A DNA stretch of 64,000 nt from CAUPWF01 sp964369755 (GTDB taxonomy: Bacteria; Bacillota; Clostridia; Lachnospirales; Lachnospiraceae). Each line of letters opens with the position of its first letter. Position 1 is the stretch's first letter. The DNA is taken from contig CAYJFY010000007.1 in NCBI GenBank assembly GCA_964369755.1, positions 15,685 to 79,684 on the forward strand. The letters are read 5' to 3'. Shown here in pieces: positions 53,164 through 61,814 of the stretch. A program made the position numbers and the translations under genes. The notes under the pieces were generated by a model that ran no database searches, was not told where the DNA came from, and worked only from the letters and a program-made list of their open reading frames with translations.

Positions 53164-55344
53164 CTATATCCCTATGGATAGAATATCCTCACCTTGTTTA
53201 ATACAATCTTCGCTGAGCATTTCTACCTTCTGATACTCATCTGTATTACAGATAATCATTGGAGTTGTCAGCAAATACCCTTCCTTCTTAATCGCTTCCA
53301 TATCAAACGAAATCAACAAATCACCTTTCTTTACTGTCTGATTCGGTTCTACATGAGTTTCATAATATTTTCCATTCAATTTCACCGTATCAATTCCTAT
53401 ATGTAGAAGAATTTCTGCTCCATCCATGGAAGTTAGTGCCACAGCATGTTTGGTATCAAACACCATTTCAACCACACCATCTGTCGGTGCAAATAGTTTT
53501 CCTTCCGTCGGGTCAATTGCTACGCCTTGTCCTAAAGCACACGATGCAAATGCTTCATCTTGCACCTTACTCATCGGAATGACGATACCATTCATATGTG
53601 CTCCGATTATCTCGTTTTTCTTTTCATGCTTTATCTTCAAATCCTCATTGGTCTGATCTGATATCTCTACCTCATCCATGAACTGACTTTCCGATATTGT
53701 GCCTATTCTAATTGCATCAACAAATTCTTCGAAATTAGACTTGATAATTGTTACTTGCGGACCATAGATTACCTGAATCCCCATACCTTTTACCACAACA
53801 CCCGATGCCCCAGTACTCTTCAATACAGATTTATTCACAAGCCCACTGTCTTTTAATGTCAGGCGAAGACGTGTTGCACAACAATCAATATCTTCTAGAT
53901 TACTTATACCACCTACCCCTTTTAATATCGTAGCTGACTTCATATCAATATTTTGGTCTTGCGAATTATTCTCAGCGCCTATACCCTTTGCATTTTGAAA
54001 TTCTGCCTTTGAATAAAGATGCATTTCTTCGTTATCATCTTCACGTCCTGGCGTTTTTAAATTCCATCTTATAATAAAGAAACGGAATACTAGAAAATAC
54101 AATATAAAGAAGCCTATAAAAACTGGAATCATCATTAACCAATTTGATTTCTCTTGTCCCGGAAGAACTCCGTAAAGGATAAAGTCAATCAACCCATCTG
54201 AAAATGTCGTTCCAATACAAATCTCTAAAGCATGACAGATTACAAATGCTACGCCAGCAAATAAAACATGAATTACAAATAAAGCTGGTGCTAAAAACAA
54301 AAACGTAAATTCAATCGGTTCTGTAATTCCTGTCAAAAATGTAGTTAATGCTACTGAGATTAGCAATGATGCTGCTACCTTCTTCTTTTCTGGTCTTGCA
54401 CAGCTATACATTGCTAACGCTGCTCCTGGAAGCCCTGCCATCATAAATGGATACTTTCCTGTCAAAAACCTACATGCCTCTACTGAAAATTTCACTGTAT
54501 TTGGTGATGCAAGTTCTGCAAAGAAGATATTTTGCGCTCCCATAACCGTAACCCCATCAATGATTGCTGTTCCACCAAGGCTCGTCTGCCAAAATGGAAT
54601 ATAAAAGATATGATGCAAACCAAAGGGAATCAAAGCTCTCTCAATACATCCAAAAAGAAATGTTCCGAAATACCCTGAAGCCTGAACCAGTGTTCCAAGT
54701 GCAAATATACCATTTTGAATGACTGGCCAAACAAAATATAAAACAACTCCAGATAAAATTGCAGTCAAAATTGAAACAATTGGAACAAATCTAGTCCCTG
54801 CAAAGAAAGACAATGCTGATGGTAACTGTGTTTTATAAAATTTGTTACATAACAGTGCTGCTCCGATTCCAGCCACAATACCTCCAAATACTCCCATCTG
54901 TAATGTTTGAATTCCAAGCACGGATGTGATTGCTCCATCTTTTACTGTCTCTACTATATTCCCATCTACTATGGAACCATCTAACTTCAGCAGTGTACTG
55001 ATGACTGAAAGCATGATTAAATAGTATATCCCTGCTGACAATACAGCAACACCTTTTTCCTTTTTTGCCATACCTAGGGCAACTGCCAATGCAAAAATAA
55101 TTGGGAGATTTCCAAAGATACTTGCACCCGCATCATTGAGTAGCAAGAGAATTGCATAAGGAATCGTTCCTTGATGTAACACCCCCTCTAAACCATAAGT
55201 TGCTATTGTTGTGGGATTGGTAAATGAACTTCCAATACCAAATAAAATACCTGCAAATGGCAAAACTGCAATTGGCAAAAATAATGATTTTCCTATTTGT
55301 TGCGCTGCTGCAAACACCTGTCCGCCTTTTTTCTTGTTCTTCAT
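53164..55344 (-). CDS. PTS transporter subunit IICBA, glucose family
   Basis: 726 residues in order IIC-IIB-IIA. IIC (about 1-430, eight to ten membrane segments) has LFGCIERALIPFGLHHIFY and FLTGITEPIEF, as in glucose/maltose/GlcNAc permeases. IIB has the phosphorylated Cys in LEDIDCCATRLRLTL near residue 485. IIA (about 590-726) has ILLHIGIDTVKL with the phosphorylated His, and VFDTKHA. It imports a hexose-like sugar as the 6-phosphate. In this operon a 1,5-anhydrohexitol would give the 6-phosphate used by the radical enzyme. Last gene of the operon. Confidence 0.93.
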   Translation of the reverse strand: MKNKKKGGQVFAAAQQIGKSLFLPIAVLPFAGILFGIGSSFTNPTTIATYGLEGVLHQGTIPYAILLLLNDAGASIFGNLPIIFALAVALGMAKKEKGVAVLSAGIYYLIMLSVISTLLKLDGSIVDGNIVETVKDGAITSVLGIQTLQMGVFGGIVAGIGAALLCNKFYKTQLPSALSFFAGTRFVPIVSILTAILSGVVLYFVWPVIQNGIFALGTLVQASGYFGTFLFGCIERALIPFGLHHIFYIPFWQTSLGGTAIIDGVTVMGAQNIFFAELASPNTVKFSVEACRFLTGKYPFMMAGLPGAALAMYSCARPEKKKVAASLLISVALTTFLTGITEPIEFTFLFLAPALFVIHVLFAGVAFVICHALEICIGTTFSDGLIDFILYGVLPGQEKSNWLMMIPVFIGFFILYFLVFRFFIIRWNLKTPGREDDNEEMHLYSKAEFQNAKGIGAENNSQDQNIDMKSATILKGVGGISNLEDIDCCATRLRLTLKDSGLVNKSVLKSTGASGVVVKGMGIQVIYGPQVTIIKSNFEEFVDAIRIGTISESQFMDEVEISDQTNEDLKIKHEKKNEIIGAHMNGIVIPMSKVQDEAFASCALGQGVAIDPTEGKLFAPTDGVVEMVFDTKHAVALTSMDGAEILLHIGIDTVKLNGKYYETHVEPNQTVKKGDLLISFDMEAIKKEGYLLTTPMIICNTDEYQKVEMLSEDCIKQGEDILSIGI

Positions 55345-55380
55345 ATCGTCCTCCTAAAAGTGAAATATTTACGACTTATT

Positions 55381-56382
55381 TTAACAAACACTATTTATAA
55401 TCACTTTACGATCCGCCGGAAAAATAATTCCCATTTGTTTCCTTACCTGATCCATTACATCGATTACGTCTATAGATAATTTGCTATAATATTGAATCTC
55501 TTTTCCTTGCTCTATTGCCAAGATAAAATCTTGTATTTCATATATAAAATTATCACTACATTGTATGAGTTGAATTTCCTCTCTACTTCCATCCCTATAC
55601 ACAATAAATGCTCGCTTCGGGTTTTGGATTTCTGCAATATACATCGTTCCATTTTCTCCCTGTATTTGACTATAATTATTGCTATCTGTAATTTTGGAAT
55701 AAGATAATTCAGCAATCATCTGATCGTATTTTGCAAGAATCGAACCAGCTCCATCAATCTGACCGTCCACCATCACTGGAATAGAAGTCACCTCATTAGG
55801 TTTTCCAAATAATGCAACCATCGGATGCACACAATAAACCCCTATATCCATCAATGCTCCAGCAGATAAATCAAGTCTAAAAATGTTTACCTCTTTTCCT
55901 TCTTTAAGTAAGTCATATCTAGATGAATACTGACAGAATTCAAGCGTCGCTTTGCGTATTATACCAAGCTTACTCAATGCATCTTTTATCTGCAAAAAAG
56001 CATCGTCGTGAACCGTCCTCATTGCTTCCATTAAAAGCACCTTGTTATTTTTTGCTGTTTGAAACATATGCAATACTTCAGCCTTGTTTGATGCAAGTGT
56101 TTTTTCACAAAGAATATGTTTTCCCTGTTCCATTAAATAATTTGCCTGTTCAAAATGAAGACTGTTCGGACTTGCAATATATACCGCATCTATTTCTTTA
56201 TCCTCTGCAATTTGTTGGAGATTGGAATAATGTTTTTTTATCTTATTTTCACTTGCATATTTTCTCGCTTTTTCCGCAGTTCTTGAATATACCGCTTCTA
56301 CTTCCGCATCAGAGCTTTTCCCAAGATTGTGAATAAATCTATCTGTAATTGTACTTGTTCCTATTGTAGCAAATTTAATCAT
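55381..56382 (-). CDS. Gfo/Idh/MocA-family oxidoreductase
   Basis: 333 residues, NAD(P)-dependent. Rossmann start MIKFATIGTSTITDRFIHN, EKTLASNKAEVL (the EKP-like motif with catalytic Lys), and a C-terminal alpha/beta domain with GALMDIGVYCVHPMVALFG. The family includes inositol dehydrogenases, sugar dehydrogenases and the 1,5-anhydro-D-fructose reductase that yields 1,5-anhydromannitol. In this operon a role in feeding anhydrohexitols to the pathway is attractive but not proven. GGGAGGA precedes the ATG, which overlaps the ROK stop as ATGA. Confidence 0.88.
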   Translation of the reverse strand: MIKFATIGTSTITDRFIHNLGKSSDAEVEAVYSRTAEKARKYASENKIKKHYSNLQQIAEDKEIDAVYIASPNSLHFEQANYLMEQGKHILCEKTLASNKAEVLHMFQTAKNNKVLLMEAMRTVHDDAFLQIKDALSKLGIIRKATLEFCQYSSRYDLLKEGKEVNIFRLDLSAGALMDIGVYCVHPMVALFGKPNEVTSIPVMVDGQIDGAGSILAKYDQMIAELSYSKITDSNNYSQIQGENGTMYIAEIQNPKRAFIVYRDGSREEIQLIQCSDNFIYEIQDFILAIEQGKEIQYYSKLSIDVIDVMDQVRKQMGIIFPADRKVIINSVC

Positions 56383-57284
56383 TGCTTTATTTCCTCCCGC
56401 TTTTCTCTCACAAAACACTGTAGGGCACCAATAAGATTTGCATCATTTTGAAATTTACAACTTACCACTTCCGCTTGAGGCACATGATACATGCACTCTG
56501 CATAAAGTAACTTCAGATTATTTTTTATGTATTCTACAAATATCGGCTGTGCACTAATTCCACCGCCTATTGCAAATCGCTCAGGATCTAATATCGTCTG
56601 CAAATTAAAAAGCTGCACCGCAATTTCCCTTGTATAGTTCTGCAAGCACTCCACAGCATCCTTGTCTCCACTATTAACTGCATCAAACACCATAAGTCCA
56701 TCTACTTCTTCTATCTGTAAGTTTTTCTTCATTGCAAATTGTTTACAGAGACCCGGAGTTCCACAACGATTTCCCCAAACATCTTCTCTAAGGGGTTTTC
56801 CATCTCTTACTGTATCAATATAAGACACCTCCCCTGCCGAAAAATGTTTTCCCTTATGTATTTTACGGTCTTTGATAAATGCACCACCTACCATGGTTCC
56901 AAATATTAATACAAATCCGTCATTTACATCCCTTAGACTTCCCACTGCAACTTCTGCCATCGCAGCGCATTTTGCGTCATTCTCCATATAGATTTCAACG
57001 GGACACCTCTGATAAAGAGCACGTTTCAAATAGAAGTCATCATTATATCGTAGTGCACCTCCCATTGCACAATATCCATTTTCGGAATCGATAATTCCAG
57101 GCATAGATATTGCAATACCGTCAACTTCACTCACATCATCGTATAATTGTCCTATGACCTCTATCAAATCCTCACGACTCTCGGTTGGTGTCTTTACTTT
57201 TCCCCTAATATGAATCAACATATTTTCATCCATGCAAGCATATTTTATATAAGTTCCACCAATGTCAATTACCAATATCTTCAT
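56379..57284 (-). CDS. ROK-family sugar kinase
   Basis: 301 residues. VIDIGGTYIKYACMD at the N terminus is the phosphate-1 loop; EMENDAKCAAMAEV includes the catalytic Asp; GFVLIFGTMVGGAFI follows. The zinc motif of ROK kinases (CxCGxxGCxE) is degenerate here (NRCGTPGLCKQF). The protein should phosphorylate a hexose-type substrate with ATP, useful for an anhydrosugar made inside the cell rather than imported by the PTS. The regulator function of some ROK proteins is unlikely because no HTH is present. Confidence 0.88.
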   Translation of the reverse strand: MKILVIDIGGTYIKYACMDENMLIHIRGKVKTPTESREDLIEVIGQLYDDVSEVDGIAISMPGIIDSENGYCAMGGALRYNDDFYLKRALYQRCPVEIYMENDAKCAAMAEVAVGSLRDVNDGFVLIFGTMVGGAFIKDRKIHKGKHFSAGEVSYIDTVRDGKPLREDVWGNRCGTPGLCKQFAMKKNLQIEEVDGLMVFDAVNSGDKDAVECLQNYTREIAVQLFNLQTILDPERFAIGGGISAQPIFVEYIKNNLKLLYAECMYHVPQAEVVSCKFQNDANLIGALQCFVREKREEIKQ

Positions 57285-57354
57285 CGACTATTCCTCCGTT
57301 TCATTCGTCATAGACAATTATGACCACTTCTACATAAATGTAGGATTTACCATT

Positions 57355-58032
57355 TTAACAATTACTCATCGTCATCCCTTCGCCAGTCAATCCTTCAAAA
57401 TCCTTTACAAAATCATCGATTGCTGCCGTGATCGCCTGATTTTTGACAAATCCTTCGATAACATCAGGAGCCACAGTAGATGCACCAATGCCATACTTAC
57501 AAAGTTCTAATACCTGTTGTGAATTTTTGAAACTAGCAGCTAAGATTTCTGTCTTCATACCATTCACCTTAAATATATCCTGAATTTCTTTCGCTACTTG
57601 AATTCCGTTATACCCCATATTATCAATACGATTAATATAAGGAGCTGCATAAGATGCTCCGCATTGTGCCGCAAGATAAGCTTGCATAGGTGTATAGATT
57701 GCCGTAGCTGTCAATCGAACCCCTTCCTTAGACAAAGCTTTCATTGCCTTAAACCCCTCTGGAGTGGATGGAATCTTAACGTAAGTATTTTCCCCTAATT
57801 CTTCTATAATGTGGTGCGCATCCTCAATCATACCTTCTGCATCATGTGCCACTGCTTGAACATGAAGTTCTGCCTCATCACCAATAAATTCTCTAATTTC
57901 TTTCAAAACCTCATATGGACTACGTCCACTTTTTGCCAAAATAGACGGGTTTGTTGTTACTCCATCAATTGGATAAAATTCATAAACTCTCTTAATCAAT
58001 TCAATATTTGCATCATCAATAATTAACTTCAT
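57355..58032 (-). CDS. Transaldolase-like fructose-6-phosphate aldolase (FSA type)
   Basis: 225 residues, the short transaldolase form. LIIDDANIELIKRVYEFYPIDGVTTNPSILAKSG is the N-terminal strand and TNPS motif; YVKIPSTPEGFKAM holds the Schiff-base Lys; AAPYINRID and the AASFKNSQQV region complete the active site. FSA enzymes cleave (1-deoxy)fructose-6-phosphate to glyceraldehyde-3-phosphate and dihydroxyacetone or hydroxyacetone. GGAGG precedes the ATG at 58032; the frame opens far upstream inside the radical-enzyme gene. It sits directly after the radical enzyme. Confidence 0.92.
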   Translation of the reverse strand: MKLIIDDANIELIKRVYEFYPIDGVTTNPSILAKSGRSPYEVLKEIREFIGDEAELHVQAVAHDAEGMIEDAHHIIEELGENTYVKIPSTPEGFKAMKALSKEGVRLTATAIYTPMQAYLAAQCGASYAAPYINRIDNMGYNGIQVAKEIQDIFKVNGMKTEILAASFKNSQQVLELCKYGIGASTVAPDVIEGFVKNQAITAAIDDFVKDFEGLTGEGMTMSNC

Positions 58033-58084
58033 TTTTCCTCCTAGTCTCCCGACAGTTGATTTGGTTTCTATTATTCTATTCTCT

Positions 58085-60499
58085 TTATAAAGACTGCTCT
58101 GTTCTACCAATGATATCATCTTGCGTCTTCTTAGACAGAACATTGAAGAATGCGCTATATCCTGCTACTCGGACAATCAAATCTCTATGTTTTTCTGGAT
58201 GTACTTGTGCATCTAGCAATGTCTCTTTCGACACAATATTGTACTGTACATGGTAACCGTTCAATCGATTAAAAAAGGTGGCGATCAGCATTCCTAATTT
58301 TTGCTTATTTTCTTCAGTGGAAAGCATTTGTGGTGTCATCTTTTGATTCAACAACACCCCTCCCGTAATCTTTTCTGTAGGAAGTTTCGAAACAGTCTTA
58401 AATACCGCGGTCGGCCCATTCTTATCTGCATTATGCGCCGGACTGCAACCTTCTGCTAATGGTTCATGTGCATTTCTTCCATCTGGTGTTGCCATTGTTC
58501 CCATACCCTGACCAACATTTGCACTTATCGAAGAGGTTCCTGCATAACGAATACCTCCAATTGGTCCACGCTGGTATCGAGTACTTGGGTATTTCTGAAT
58601 TTCATCCAAATAAGAGTCATATGCTTCAACAACAAGTTGATCCACATAATCATTATCATTTCCATATTTTGGTGCTTCATCTATGAGCATCTCCTGAATT
58701 TTTTGATTCTCTGGAGATTTAAAATCATCAAGAAGTGCATTCCATAACTGCTCTCTAGTAATTTTTCCCTCTTCATAAACAAGCTTTTTAATAGATGCAA
58801 GGGAGTCTGCCATATTCGCAATTCCAACCTGAAGCCCTGAAATAAAATCGTATATTGCACCTCCTTCTTTAATCGTTTTTCCTCTACCAATACAATCATC
58901 TGTCAATGCAGAACACAAAATGTCAGGTACATCCCTCTCAGATGCAAGGTCGATTGCATTTTCAACAATTACGCTGTAACGTGTCATCTCTCTGAGCGTC
59001 TTATCCCATGCTGAAAGTAATTCCTCATAGCTATTCATATCCTTAAAATAGCCATATCCTTTTGTAAAACGTTTTCCACTTGTGAGATCCACCCCGTTGT
59101 TCATGACACAAAGCAACACTCTCGGAAAATTAATATAAGACATTCCTGTACAACGATATCCCCATTTTCCAGGAACTGCAGTTTCTACACAACCAATTGC
59201 ACTATAGTTATATGCATCCTCTTCTTTTACCCCCCATCCTACAAAGGACGGGATAATAATCTCATCATTATTCAGTGCTGGCATACCAAATCCAAGTTTC
59301 ATCACCTCGATACATTCGTCAAAAAACTGTTTGTTCAGATTCTTATGATATCGAACTGTCAAATTCGGCTGAGTCAACCTTGTCTGCGCAACCGACTGTA
59401 GTACAACAAAACTCAGGTCATTGACCGCATCCCTCTTGTCTACTGTCTGCCCCCCTATTGTTACATTTTGATACATTGGAGATCCTGCAGAGCTCAAAGT
59501 GTGAGATTGAGATCTTACTTTATTGATTGTCAACGTCTTAATCCATAGACACGTAAGAAGCTCCAATGCGCTTTCCTTAGAGATAATACCTTCTTTCACA
59601 TCCTTCTCATAATAAGGATACATGTACTGATCAAATCTTCCATAACTTAAGGAATGACCATTAGACTCAATTTGAAGAATCAATTGGATGAACCAAACTG
59701 ACTGCACTGCTTCTTGAAATGAAGTAGCTGGCTCATATGGTACTTTTGCACATATTCTACTAATTTCTAGAAGTTCTGCTTTTCTAATCGGATTGCTTTC
59801 TTTCTCAGCCAAACTACTTGCAAGGGTACTGTAACGTTGTGCAAACTTATCAACCGCCTCTATCACAATCAGCACTGCTTGATAAAACACATTCTTATCT
59901 ATACTCTCTGGTTTCGTAAAATCAAGTGCTCCTTTGACTTTCTTTACTCTCTCCTGATACCCCTTCAAACCTACAGACAAAATCTTTTCATAATTCACTG
60001 CAAGATGTGCATCTCCCGCATTTAACTTCCCTTCCATTCCAAACACACCAGTTTCCATAAATACACTAACTTCCTCTGGAAGGACTGCCTCACCTCTTGC
60101 ACGCAAATTATTGTTTTCCCAATAGGGAGCAATTTCACGAAGCTGTTGCTTCGTCTCTTCTGTAATATAGAAGATATCACCATCTCTTTTCTCAAAGAGA
60201 TCCAATTCATTTAAAACAAATTCCATAGTATATTCTGGAAATATCGGGGCATTGGAATTTTTCGTTGCTTGATTTCCTGCAATCAGTGATTCATCCTCAA
60301 TATAAATTGTCATCTCTTCTAAAATCTTCTTCAACATAAGAGCCCTGACCATAACACGTGGTTGATTCTGATTCTCTTTGTATGCCTTTGTTGCTAGCAC
60401 AGCTCGCTCTGCATCGATATATGGCTTTTCATCCAATACCATTTCACGGAAACACTTCATTCTTTCCGTCAACACACCAAAATTTCTCCTATTCTCCAT
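58085..60499 (-). CDS. Glycyl radical enzyme, YbiW/PflD-like (C-O lyase type)
   Basis: 804 residues. The glycyl radical is on Gly780 in RVAGYSAFF, 24 residues from the C terminus. The catalytic thiyl residue is Cys437 in SAIGCVETAVPG, and Glu439 follows in the CxE pattern of dehydratase/lyase-type radical enzymes. The CC pair of true pyruvate formate-lyase is absent. As in E. coli, the gene is paired with an FSA-type aldolase and a sugar PTS, so the best guess is ring opening of a 1,5-anhydrohexitol-6-phosphate. Glycerol/diol dehydratase is less likely. First gene of a five-gene operon; GAAGGAG RBS. Confidence 0.9.
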   Translation of the reverse strand: MENRRNFGVLTERMKCFREMVLDEKPYIDAERAVLATKAYKENQNQPRVMVRALMLKKILEEMTIYIEDESLIAGNQATKNSNAPIFPEYTMEFVLNELDLFEKRDGDIFYITEETKQQLREIAPYWENNNLRARGEAVLPEEVSVFMETGVFGMEGKLNAGDAHLAVNYEKILSVGLKGYQERVKKVKGALDFTKPESIDKNVFYQAVLIVIEAVDKFAQRYSTLASSLAEKESNPIRKAELLEISRICAKVPYEPATSFQEAVQSVWFIQLILQIESNGHSLSYGRFDQYMYPYYEKDVKEGIISKESALELLTCLWIKTLTINKVRSQSHTLSSAGSPMYQNVTIGGQTVDKRDAVNDLSFVVLQSVAQTRLTQPNLTVRYHKNLNKQFFDECIEVMKLGFGMPALNNDEIIIPSFVGWGVKEEDAYNYSAIGCVETAVPGKWGYRCTGMSYINFPRVLLCVMNNGVDLTSGKRFTKGYGYFKDMNSYEELLSAWDKTLREMTRYSVIVENAIDLASERDVPDILCSALTDDCIGRGKTIKEGGAIYDFISGLQVGIANMADSLASIKKLVYEEGKITREQLWNALLDDFKSPENQKIQEMLIDEAPKYGNDNDYVDQLVVEAYDSYLDEIQKYPSTRYQRGPIGGIRYAGTSSISANVGQGMGTMATPDGRNAHEPLAEGCSPAHNADKNGPTAVFKTVSKLPTEKITGGVLLNQKMTPQMLSTEENKQKLGMLIATFFNRLNGYHVQYNIVSKETLLDAQVHPEKHRDLIVRVAGYSAFFNVLSKKTQDDIIGRTEQSL

Positions 60500-60540
60500 A
60501 CAATTCTCCTTCTATTTCATTTGAAATCTTGTTAACTTAT

Positions 60541-60551
60541 GTTCGTAATTA
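60541..60551. promoter_or_regulatory. Candidate operator copy 1 (GTTCGTAATTA) at the radical-enzyme promoter
   Basis: It lies directly downstream of the -10 element of the minus-strand promoter, over the expected start site. Related copies lie at 60613-60623 (ATTCGTAATTA) and 61670-61680 (ATTCGTAACAA). Confidence 0.55.
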
Positions 60552-60552
60552 A

Positions 60553-60581
60553 AATCTATCATAGTTTTAATTGAATGTCAA
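60553..60581 (-). promoter_or_regulatory. Promoter of the radical-enzyme operon
   Basis: TTGACA (60576-60581) and TAGATT (60553-60558), 17-bp spacer, minus strand, 54 bp before the start codon. Confidence 0.7.
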
Positions 60582-60612
60582 GTTTATTTTAATCGAAATT
60601 ATTTTTATTTAC

Positions 60613-60655
60613 ATTCGTAATTATTCGTTGTTTTTTTTAAACATTCTGTTATAAT
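60613..60655 (+). promoter_or_regulatory. Promoter of the activase gene with operator copy 2
   Basis: TATAAT (60650-60655) with TTGTTT (60628-60633, 16-bp spacer) on the plus strand. The motif ATTCGTAATTA (60613-60623) ends four bases before the -35 element. Confidence 0.55.
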
Positions 60656-60738
60656 AAATATATAGCAAGGATAAGTCAAATATAATGGTTACATAATTGC
60701 TAAGCTACCTAAAAACAAAAATCAGGAGGAAATAGTCT

Positions 60739-61653
60739 ATGGAAAGAGTTAATTACAATAAATCTGGAACTATCTTTAACATTCAAAAATTTAGTGTAAA
60801 TGATGGACCTGGTATTCGAACTACTGTATTTTTAAAGGGATGTCCACTTCACTGCAAATGGTGTTCCAATCCAGAAAGTCAATCTGCTCTTATTCAGATG
60901 TTATGGGACCAAAAAAAATGTATAAACTGTCAACATTGTGTTCAGATTTGCCCTGTAGGTGCACTCTCCTACGTAGATGACAAGCTACATTTTAATCCAA
61001 AAAAATGCACGAATTGCAGAAGTTGTGTAGCAGGATGCCCAAATAAATCATTAGAATTAGAAGGAGAACAAAAAACAGTAAAAGAAATTATAGATATCGT
61101 ATTACAAGATAAAGACTTTTATGAAGAGAGTAACGGTGGTCTCACTTTGTCTGGTGGTGAAATACTTGCCCAGCCAGATTTCACAAACCAACTTGTTCTA
61201 GCTGCTAAGGAAAATGGTCTTCATACATGTTGTGAAACAACTGGATTTGCAAACCCTGATATTTTCCATCGAGTAATTCAATATATCGATTATATATTAT
61301 TTGATGTAAAACATTGGAATTCTCAAGTCCACAGAGACGGCACGGGAGTGTCAAATGAACTCCCTCTTCAAAACTTAAAATACGCGATTGAAATAGGAAA
61401 AGAAGTGCTGCCCCGAATTCCAATAATTCCAAGTTTTAATGATTCCCTAGAGGATGCCTCAGCATTCGCATCTAGTTTGCATAATGTGGGAGCAACAAGA
61501 TGTCAACTTCTCCCGTTTCATCAATTTGGAGAAAATAAGTATCATCTACTCAATCAAACTTATGAATATGAAGATATTCCCTCCTTACACAAAGAGGATT
61601 TATCGGATTATATAAAAGTATTTCATGATTATGGCATAGATGCTTTTTTCTAA
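60739..61653 (+). CDS. Glycyl-radical-enzyme activating enzyme (radical SAM)
   Basis: 304 residues. Radical SAM motif CPLHCKWC (Cys35, Cys39, Cys42), followed by two ferredoxin-type cluster motifs CINCQHCVQICP and CTNCRSCVAGCP as in dehydratase-type activases, and GGLTLSGGEIL (SAM-binding GGE). It generates the glycyl radical on its partner. It diverges from the radical-enzyme gene across a 239-bp region, so the pair shares regulatory sites. The insert with two extra [4Fe-4S] clusters distinguishes it from the short pyruvate formate-lyase activase. Confidence 0.94.
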   Translation: MERVNYNKSGTIFNIQKFSVNDGPGIRTTVFLKGCPLHCKWCSNPESQSALIQMLWDQKKCINCQHCVQICPVGALSYVDDKLHFNPKKCTNCRSCVAGCPNKSLELEGEQKTVKEIIDIVLQDKDFYEESNGGLTLSGGEILAQPDFTNQLVLAAKENGLHTCCETTGFANPDIFHRVIQYIDYILFDVKHWNSQVHRDGTGVSNELPLQNLKYAIEIGKEVLPRIPIIPSFNDSLEDASAFASSLHNVGATRCQLLPFHQFGENKYHLLNQTYEYEDIPSLHKEDLSDYIKVFHDYGIDAFF

Positions 61654-61669
61654 AACGATTTCCACTTTC

Positions 61670-61713
61670 ATTCGTAACAATTTTGTTGAAAATTTATTTT
61701 AATGTGATACAAT
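61670..61713 (+). promoter_or_regulatory. Promoter of the DeoR gene with operator copy 3
   Basis: TTGAAA (61686-61691) and TACAAT (61708-61713), 16-bp spacer. ATTCGTAACAA (61670-61680) ends five bases before the -35 element, the same geometry as at the activase promoter. Confidence 0.5.
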
Positions 61714-61814
61714 ATCTACAGAGCGAAACCTAATTTAATTTATATCTAACCTAAGAGTTTCATACTCAGCAATCACTCGTATCAATCATAACAAATACAA
61801 GAATGGAGCTTACC

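Noticed and set aside
52999..53181. 60-codon plus-strand ORF
   Set aside because: It is the third frame of the possible frameshifted gene and crosses the operon terminator; composition does not look coding.
58085..60499. Pyruvate formate-lyase
   Set aside because: The two adjacent catalytic Cys residues are missing; GCVE indicates a C-O lyase/dehydratase-type enzyme.
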